From Clostridia bacterium (GTDB taxonomy: Bacteria > Bacillota_A > Clostridia > Christensenellales > Aristaeellaceae): DNA of 7,487 nucleotides. The position numbers and the translations under genes are program-made. The notes beneath the pieces were generated by a model, which was given only the letters and a program-made list of their open reading frames with translations, made no database searches and had not been told where the DNA came from. The number at the start of each line of letters is the position of its first letter. The first letter of the stretch is position 1. Where the stretch lies: positions 1-7,487 of the forward strand of contig JAFQGN010000166.1 in the NCBI GenBank assembly GCA_017398245.1, given 5' to 3'. Positions 5,935 through 7,487 of the stretch are shown piece by piece.

Positions 5935-5940
5935 CCTCCT
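5935..5940 (-). promoter_or_regulatory. Strong ribosome binding site of spoIIAB
   Basis: AGGAGG on the minus strand, starting at the last base of the spoIIAA TGA and 8 bases before the ATG at 5926. It fixes the spoIIAB start and implies reinitiation or coupling after spoIIAA. Confidence 0.9.
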
Positions 5941-6245
5941 CAAGCCAGCCTGTCCAGAATCTGATACAGCCCCGAAAGCGCAAACAGCTTTTCCACCGGC
6001 CCGCGCGCCCCGCGCAAGGCCACCGTGCCGCCCGTCCGCTTCATCCTCTTGTACCGCCCGATGACCATGCCGATGCCCGAGCTGTCCATAAAATCCAGCT
6101 TCTGCACGTCCAGAACCAGCCTTCCCGGCCTGTATTGGTCGATCAGCCCGTCCAGCTCCGCGCGCAGCCCCTCCGCATGCGCCTGATCCAAGTCCCCGTC
6201 AATGCCCACGATCAGATCCCGCCCCGCCATCCTGTATGCCAGCAC
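5940..6245 (-). CDS. spoIIAA: Anti-sigma-F factor antagonist SpoIIAA (STAS domain)
   Basis: A 101-residue single STAS-domain protein, the anti-anti-sigma factor that, when unphosphorylated, pulls SpoIIAB off SigF. The signature FMDSSGIGMVIGRYK is at residues 52-66. Ser55 aligns with the phosphorylated Ser58 of B. subtilis. GELD-like IDGDLD is at 15-20, and the C-terminal LFALSGLYQIL matches the family. It is somewhat shorter than the 117-residue B. subtilis protein, mainly at the C-terminal tail. The start is GTG at 6245, with GGGAG at 6256-6260 ten bases upstream and an in-frame TAG two codons before. The in-frame ATG at 6230 has no suitable ribosome site. It is the first gene of the operon. 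The B. subtilis homologue is transcribed by sigma-H. Confidence 0.95.
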   Translation of the reverse strand: MLAYRMAGRDLIVGIDGDLDQAHAEGLRAELDGLIDQYRPGRLVLDVQKLDFMDSSGIGMVIGRYKRMKRTGGTVALRGARGPVEKLFALSGLYQILDRLA

Positions 6246-6511
6246 TGTCTATCCGCTCCCGTCTCCCGCCGTCTTAGGCGGTTTATCTGTCCGTATTTTC
6301 CTTACGCCGCCGTCCCGCGCGAACCCTTCCGCGAAAGCGCGCTTGCTTTGCCGGAACGCGTCTTTCTTTCGCCCCTCTTCGCGCATTCCGGGCGAATCCG
6401 GGCGCATCCTGCCGGGCATACTCTGTATGTATCGCATATCTTTCCGTTTTTCCAGGCGAAATGCCCTCGCCGCAAACCCGGGCAAATAAACCCTTCAGGT
6501 GTGACCTGCTC
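6246..6511. other. Divergent intergenic region between spoIIAA and the PBP gene
   Basis: A 266-base spacer from which spoIIAA is read leftward and the PBP rightward. It holds the weak sigma-H-like pair, a short hairpin (CCGCC/GGCGG, about 6269-6283) in the spoIIAA leader, and a direct repeat of TCCGGGCG near 6386-6403. An A/T-richer patch at 6418-6455 is a likely polymerase entry region, but no clear sigma-A promoter for the PBP was found. No gene is supported here. Confidence 0.5.
6385..6410 (-). promoter_or_regulatory. Weak sigma-H-like promoter candidate for spoIIA
   Basis: On the minus strand AGGA (6410-6407) and GAAT (6388-6385) are 18 bases apart, the spacing of sigma-H core elements (AGGAWWW and GAATWW). 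The A/T positions flanking each core are mostly not met, and the sequence is GC-rich. The start would be about 130 nt before spoIIAA. Expected from known spoIIA control, but the match itself is thin. Confidence 0.25.
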
Positions 6512-7487
6512 ATGAAACGATTTGCAAAATTCCTCCCCGCCGCGCTGCTCCTTCTGCTCGCAGCCGCCGTCCTGCTTCTGGATCTCCCCTCCTGGCAGCC
6601 GCTCGATCTGGCCAAAATCACCTCCGCCGGTTCCCGTACTGTCCTCTATGATTCCTCCGGCGCCGAACTCAGCGGCCTCTATTCCGGCGCCGAGCACATC
6701 TGGGCGTCCCTTGAGGAAATGCCCGAATACCTGCCGCAGGCCTTCATCGCCGCCGAGGACGCGCGCTTCTACTCCCACCCCGGCGTGGACGTCCGCCGCA
6801 TATTCGGCGCGCTGCTGAGCAACCTGCGCACCCTCCGCTTTTCCGAGGGCGCGAGCACCATCACCCAGCAGCTCGTGCGCATGACGCATCTCTCCGCCGA
6901 AAAGACCATCTCCCGCAAGGCGCAGGAGGCCGTTCTCGCCCTGCGTCTTGAAAAACAGCTTTCCAAAAACGAGATCCTCGAATACTACCTCAACACAGCT
7001 TATTTCGGTTCCGGAGCCTATGGCGTGGGCTCCGCAGCGCACGCATATTTCTCCAAAACCGTCTCCGAGCTCACCCTGTCCGAAGCCGCGCTGCTGGCCG
7101 GGCTCGTCAAGGCTCCCTCCGCCTACGAACCCGATAAGAACCCGGAAAAGGCCCTCGCCCGCCGCGCTTATGTGCTCTCCGCCATGCTGAAAAACGGCTT
7201 CCTGACCCAGCAGCAGCACGATCAGGCGCAGGCAGAACCCCTCGCACTGCATATGCCCGCCCGCGAGACCGCCTCCTTCGGCTGGTATATCGACGCTGTT
7301 CTGGAAGAAGCCGTGTCCACGCTCGATATCTCCGCCGAAGCCTTTCTTACCGGCGGATATCGTGTCTTCACTGCGCTCGACCCGGCCATGCAGGCCGAGG
7401 CCGACGCCCTCTTTGCCGATCCTGTGCGCTTTCCCGATCCCGCAGCCGACGGAACGCCCGCGCAGGCCGCGCTCGCCGCCGTCGAAC
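6512..7487 (+). CDS. Class A penicillin-binding protein, PBP1A type (C-terminal part beyond window)
   Basis: The first 325 codons of a bifunctional peptidoglycan synthase that polymerises lipid II and cross-links the strands outside the membrane. A short basic N-terminus and one transmembrane helix at about residues 8-23 (Leu/Ala-rich) anchor it. The GT51 glycosyltransferase domain spans about 60-235 with all motifs: EDARFYSHPGVD with catalytic Glu82, GASTITQQL at 113-121, RKAQEAVLALRLEK with the second Glu139, and NEILEYYLNTAYFG at 153-166. The linker to the transpeptidase begins near GYRVFTALDPAMQ (about 290). The active-site SxxK lies outside the window, so penicillin binding is inferred from the family. 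The ATG at 6512 has a weak AGGTG ten bases upstream. It is the only plus-strand gene, divergent from spoIIA; in B. subtilis the gene next to spoIIA is dacF, another PBP-type enzyme but on the same strand. A housekeeping or sporulation role cannot be told apart here. Confidence 0.95.
   Translation, partial: MKRFAKFLPAALLLLLAAAVLLLDLPSWQPLDLAKITSAGSRTVLYDSSGAELSGLYSGAEHIWASLEEMPEYLPQAFIAAEDARFYSHPGVDVRRIFGALLSNLRTLRFSEGASTITQQLVRMTHLSAEKTISRKAQEAVLALRLEKQLSKNEILEYYLNTAYFGSGAYGVGSAAHAYFSKTVSELTLSEAALLAGLVKAPSAYEPDKNPEKALARRAYVLSAMLKNGFLTQQQHDQAQAEPLALHMPARETASFGWYIDAVLEEAVSTLDISAEAFLTGGYRVFTALDPAMQAEADALFADPVRFPDPAADGTPAQAALAAVE

Noticed and set aside
5477..5983. Longer 168-residue version of SpoIIAB
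   Set aside because: It overlaps spoIIAA by 44 bases, whereas the ATG at 5926 has an ideal ribosome site and matches the family's N-terminus.
6266..6286. CCGCC/GGCGG hairpin as a plus-strand terminator
   Set aside because: Only 5 bp, no real T-run, and no plus-strand gene ends upstream.
6290..6304. AGGAAAA on the minus strand as a sigma-H -35 element
   Set aside because: No GAAT-like element occurs at the required 17-18 bases.
6249..6485. 78-codon minus-strand frame ahead of spoIIAA
   Set aside because: Arg/Lys/Gly-rich, no ribosome site or domain; it is simply the spoIIAA frame extended upstream to its stop.

Overview
The window comes from a GC-rich (roughly 60% by eye) endospore-forming Firmicute, most likely a member of the Clostridia. 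The evidence is a complete spoIIAA-spoIIAB-sigF operon next to the radical SAM pair TIGR03960/TIGR03936 and an RNase E/G gene, an arrangement familiar from Clostridia, where rplU often follows. I cannot name a genus. Seven protein-coding genes are supported. The first (rng) and last (a class A penicillin-binding protein) run off the window, each losing its C-terminus. No tRNA, rRNA, CRISPR array or insertion sequence was seen.

Layout, left to right. Positions 1-3950 (minus strand, transcribed right to left) hold a tightly coupled three-gene unit: a B12-binding-type radical SAM protein (2106-3950), its DUF2344 partner (1432-2109, joined by a 4-base ATGA overlap) and RNase E/G (1-1428, 3 bases further on). 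Positions 3951-4460 are a gene-free stretch of 510 bases. It contains a good sigma-A-type promoter pointing at the radical SAM gene, three inverted-repeat elements that would lie in a leader of about 325 nt, and the sigF terminator. Positions 4461-6245 (minus) are the spoIIA operon: the anti-anti-sigma factor SpoIIAA, the anti-sigma kinase SpoIIAB and the forespore sigma factor SigF. Positions 6246-6511 are a divergent intergenic region. Positions 6512-7487 (plus) hold a class A PBP with an intact glycosyltransferase half.

How the genes work together. In the known spoIIA circuit, SpoIIAB binds and inhibits SigF and phosphorylates SpoIIAA. Dephosphorylated SpoIIAA displaces SpoIIAB and frees SigF in the forespore. 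All key motifs of the two regulators are present. The radical SAM pair is thought to act as one unit, with unknown substrate; its coupling to an RNase suggests RNA metabolism, but that is inference. The PBP builds peptidoglycan and may or may not be connected with sporulation.

The oddities are in the spaces between genes. (1) SpoIIAB and the conserved SigF core are separated by 326 nt instead of the usual few bases. SigF has no in-frame ATG, and codon-position composition in the spacer favours a different frame. (2) An identical 16-base sequence containing a perfect 14-base palindrome sits on both sides of sigF. (3) The radical SAM operon has a long, apparently structured leader with a terminator-like hairpin and a dyad overlapping its promoter. 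None of these amounts to a proven new system. The leader and the sigF N-terminus are the best places to look.
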